The translations under genes and the position numbers were made by a program. Below, in pieces: positions 61,661 through 64,000 of a stretch of 64,000 bases of DNA (position 1 is its first letter; each line of letters starts with the position of its first letter). The notes beneath the pieces are model-generated. The model ran no database searches, was not told the origin of the DNA, and saw only the letters and a list, made by a program, of their open reading frames with translations. Source of the DNA: Buchnera aphidicola (Eriosoma lanigerum) (GTDB lineage: Bacteria; Pseudomonadota; Gammaproteobacteria; Enterobacterales; Enterobacteriaceae); contig NZ_OZ060395.1 of assembly GCF_964059125.1 (NCBI RefSeq), positions 175,080-239,079 of the forward strand, in the 5' to 3' direction.

Positions 61661-63384
61661 GAGATATCCTTTATTGGTCTAAGCAACATTTCATTCATTC
61701 CTCCACCTCGAATTTGCATAGGATATACATGTTCTGAACGGTCAATAGCTATATCTACAAAAACTAAGTGTTGATTAGATACATATTCAAGTGCAGATTG
61801 CAGTATATTTTCAAGTTTTTTAGGAGAATCTACATACATTCCAATATGTCCATAAGATTCTACTAATTTTACAAAGTTTGGTAACGATTTCATATATGAA
61901 TGAGAATGTCTACCTTCATAAATTAAATCTTGCCATTGTTTCACCATTCCTAAAGATCTATTATTTAAGTTTAAAATCAAAATTGGTAAATTATATTGTT
62001 TTGCTGTAGATAATTCTTGGATATTCATTTGAATACTACCATCTCCAGTAATACAAATTACAATTTCATTAGGTAATGCTAACTTAACACCTAATGCAGC
62101 TGGTAATCCAAAACCCATTGTTCCTAAACCTCCTGAATTAATCCATTTTCTTGGTTGATCAAATGGATAATATAATGCAGTAAACATTTGATGTTGACCT
62201 ACATCAGATGTAATATATGCTTTCCCTTTGGTTAGTTTCCAAATAGTTTTAATTACAGATTGAGGTTTGATTTTTTTTTCATTTATGTTGTATTGTAGAC
62301 TATTTACATTTTTCCATTGATTAATAGATTTCCACCAATGTTTTAAATTATTATTTATTGTAATATTTTTTTTTGTTTTTAGTATTTTTATCATTTTTTG
62401 AAGAATATATTTGGCATCTCCAATAATTGGAATGTCTGCAACAACAGTTTTTGATATAGAAGTTGGATCAATATCAATATGTATTATTTTAGAATTAGGA
62501 CAATATTTTTCTAAATTATTAGTAGTACGATCGTCAAAGCGTACTCCAATGGCAAAAATAACATCTGAATAATGCATTGTCATATTAGCTTCGTAAGTAC
62601 CATGCATTCCTAACATAGAAATACTTTGTATGTGATTACCTGGAAATGCTCCTATTCCCATTAAAGATGTAGTTACAGGTATATTTAAAGTTTCAGCAAT
62701 AACTTTTAATTCATGATGACTAGAAGAACTAATTACTCCTCCTCCAGCGTAGATTACAGGTTTTTTGGCATTTAATAATGTATTAACAGCTAGTTGAATT
62801 TGTTTTATGCAAGCTTTTTGTATAGGATTATATGATCTAATTTGTATAGTTTCTGGACGTAAATATAAAGTTTTTTGATGAGGGTTTAAAATATCTTTCG
62901 GTAAATCAATTACTACAGGTCCAGGACGGCCACTTTCAGCAATCCAAAATGCTTTTTTAAATATTTCTGGAATATGTTTGGTTTTTTTTACTAAAAAACT
63001 ATGTTTTACTATTGGTCTAGAAATACCAATCATATCACATTCTTGAAATGCGTCGTATCCAATTAATGATGATGCCACTTGTCCAGATATTATCACTATT
63101 GGAACAGAATCCATATAAGCTGTAGCAATCCCAGTGATAGCATTGGTAGCTCCTGGACCTGATGTCACTAGTACCACTCCTGTGTTTCCTGTAGCTCTGG
63201 AATATCCGTCTGCCATGTGAGTAGCACCCTGTTCATGTCTTACTAAAATATGTTGAATACCCCCTAATGTTTGTAAAGCATCATAAATGTCTAAAACAGC
63301 TCCTCCTGGATAACCAAATATATGTTGAACTCCTTGATCAATTAAAGATTGAATTACCATTTCTGAACCTGATAACATTTTCAT
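61657..63384 (-). CDS. ilvI: Acetolactate synthase III, catalytic subunit
   Basis: IlvI condenses pyruvate units for valine, leucine and isoleucine synthesis, using thiamine diphosphate, FAD and Mg. It has 575 residues (E. coli 574). The catalytic Glu is in [36 protein letters not shown] and the TPP motif [12 protein letters not shown] through LNLNN are intact. It supplies 2-ketoisovalerate precursors to the LeuABCD enzymes at 37-43 kb. It is the first gene of ilvIH. Confidence 0.98.
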   Translation of the reverse strand: MKMLSGSEMVIQSLIDQGVQHIFGYPGGAVLDIYDALQTLGGIQHILVRHEQGATHMADGYSRATGNTGVVLVTSGPGATNAITGIATAYMDSVPIVIISGQVASSLIGYDAFQECDMIGISRPIVKHSFLVKKTKHIPEIFKKAFWIAESGRPGPVVIDLPKDILNPHQKTLYLRPETIQIRSYNPIQKACIKQIQLAVNTLLNAKKPVIYAGGGVISSSSHHELKVIAETLNIPVTTSLMGIGAFPGNHIQSISMLGMHGTYEANMTMHYSDVIFAIGVRFDDRTTNNLEKYCPNSKIIHIDIDPTSISKTVVADIPIIGDAKYILQKMIKILKTKKNITINNNLKHWWKSINQWKNVNSLQYNINEKKIKPQSVIKTIWKLTKGKAYITSDVGQHQMFTALYYPFDQPRKWINSGGLGTMGFGLPAALGVKLALPNEIVICITGDGSIQMNIQELSTAKQYNLPILILNLNNRSLGMVKQWQDLIYEGRHSHSYMKSLPNFVKLVESYGHIGMYVDSPKKLENILQSALEYVSNQHLVFVDIAIDRSEHVYPMQIRGGGMNEMLLRPIKDIS

Positions 63385-63849
63385 ATCTTCTCCAATAGTA
63401 TAAATTAAGTTTGTGATATTTTTATATTTTGTTATTTATGTTTATAAATTATATTTTCTAAAAAAATATATATTTATTTTTTTAATTAATAACTTGCTTC
63501 AGTAAGTAGTAAGAATAAATAGATTGTTTCTGATACGAAAATTGAATAGTATTTTATATATTTTATTATTAATTATATTACTATTGTAATGATTTATAAT
63601 ATATTTTGTAGTTATAAAATTGTATTTAATTTAATTAAGATTGAAATTAACAACAATATATGTTGTTAATGTAAAATTTTGTATTTAATTATGTGAAAAA
63701 TATTAATATCTTCTAATGTATTTTAAAATTATATAAAGTTAGTAAAAAATATATGTTTAAAGAACATTGTAACGAGAAAATATATTTATATATATATATA
63801 AAATATACAATAGAGATTATATTTTGAATTATTATAAGCATTATATTTA
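63385..63849. other. ilvI-apbE spacer
   Basis: These 465 AT-rich bases lie between the ilvI start and the apbE stop on the minus strand. They hold the hairpin at 63646-63670 and must include the ilvIH promoter. I see no Lrp-type array that I could defend and no gene remnant. Confidence 0.55.
63646..63670 (-). terminator. Hairpin downstream of apbE
   Basis: ATTAACAACA (63646-63655) pairs with TGTTGTTAAT (63661-63670), a 10-bp stem with a 5-nt loop. It lies 180 nt past the apbE stop and could terminate it. On the minus strand TTTCAATCTT follows, not a clean U run. Confidence 0.45.
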
Positions 63850-64000
63850 TTAAAATAAAAACTGTTTAAATTGTGGAGAATACCATGTATAAAAATGGTT
63901 ATTCTTTTTTATTATAAAGTAAACGGATAATTTTTCTAAAATTGCTATTTTTTTTGCTTCTTTTAATCCTAAAACCATTAGTGCTGTATCCCATGCATCA
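63850..64000 (-). CDS. apbE: FAD:protein FMN transferase, C-terminal part
   Basis: Only the last 49 codons are inside the window; the gene continues past base 64000. The frame begins DAWDTALMVLGLKEAKKIA, which matches the ApbE C-terminal motif (ADALDTGLMVLG in E. coli), and ends in QFLF. ApbE attaches FMN to threonine residues of Rnf/Nqr-type subunits; Buchnera keeps an Rnf/Rsx complex as far as I recall, which would explain its retention. Assignment rests on a short segment, so confidence is moderate. Confidence 0.75.
   Translation of the reverse strand, partial: DAWDTALMVLGLKEAKKIAILEKLSVYFIIKKNNHFYTWYSPQFKQFLF

Noticed and set aside
1-64000. tRNA, rRNA, 4.5S RNA and RNase P RNA genes
   Set aside because: I scanned the intergenic DNA for moderately GC-rich blocks and T-arm or signature motifs. 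Only the tmRNA was found. A covariance-model scan would be more sensitive.
1-64000. Insertion sequences, prophage, CRISPR arrays
   Set aside because: No transposase, integrase or Cas-like protein and no regularly spaced direct repeats were seen.

Overview
The window is almost certainly chromosome of Buchnera aphidicola, the obligate endosymbiont of aphids. The DNA is extremely AT-rich. Nearly every protein is a close full-length match to an Escherichia coli protein, and gene content is pared down. The gene order is the conserved Buchnera backbone: prs, prfA-prmC-sirB1, ackA-pta, yfaE-nrdB-nrdA, gyrA, ahpC-type peroxiredoxin, ung, grpE, nadK, ssrA, grxD, rnt, sodA, pth, ychF, thrCBA, hpt, pcnB, dksA, truA, secA, guaC, aceEF-lpd, mtn, erpA, ftsZ, ftsA, rsmH, ilvHI, apbE. 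By my own addition, about 78% of the window is genic. I saw no insertion sequence, phage, CRISPR array, tRNA or rRNA.

Layout. 1-9.1 kb: folate, PRPP, release factor 1 with its methylase, and acetate kinase. 9.1-18 kb: phosphotransacetylase, class Ia ribonucleotide reductase with its ferredoxin, and gyrase A. 18-28 kb: a DUF2076-like protein, peroxiredoxin, uracil-DNA glycosylase, GrpE, NAD kinase, tmRNA, monothiol glutaredoxin, RNase T, SodA, peptidyl-tRNA hydrolase and YchF. 28-37.4 kb: the threonine operon, Hpt, poly(A) polymerase, DksA and TruA. 37.6-42.7 kb: a chromosomal leucine cluster in the order leuB-leuC-leuD ... leuA. 43-54.5 kb: SecA, a coaE remnant, GuaC and the pyruvate dehydrogenase complex. 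55-64 kb: Mtn, ErpA, FtsZ, FtsA, RsmH, acetolactate synthase III and the end of apbE.

How the genes work together. The thr, leu and ilv genes make essential amino acids for the aphid. PDH, Pta and AckA link pyruvate to acetyl-CoA and acetate. Ribonucleotide reductase, gyrase and a damaged ung serve DNA. PrfA, PrmC, Pth, tmRNA, TruA and YchF serve translation.

Most interesting points. (1) ung and truA are each broken by one base exactly at a 10-nt homopolymer, while several other genes carry 10-11 nt A tracts in frame; this fits rescue by RNA polymerase slippage. (2) pth has no usable ATG/GTG/TTG. A near-perfect 13-nt Shine-Dalgarno sits 7 nt before an AUC codon where the family's Met should be. 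(3) The leu cluster is on the chromosome and circularly permuted, as expected from integration of a leucine plasmid opened between leuA and leuB. (4) The whole ddlB-mur-ftsW-mraY-ftsI-ftsL block is missing between ftsA and rsmH. (5) A 48-codon coaE fossil has a broken P-loop. (6) grpE keeps a textbook sigma-32 promoter. (7) Several long perfect hairpins lie in spacers, including a 20-bp stem and a twin 16-bp palindrome between dksA and pcnB.

A chromosomal leu cluster is known for some aphid subfamilies (Pemphiginae/Eriosomatinae and Chaitophorinae), so a host from such a lineage is likely, but I cannot name it. Comparisons with other proteins and genomes are from memory, not from a search.
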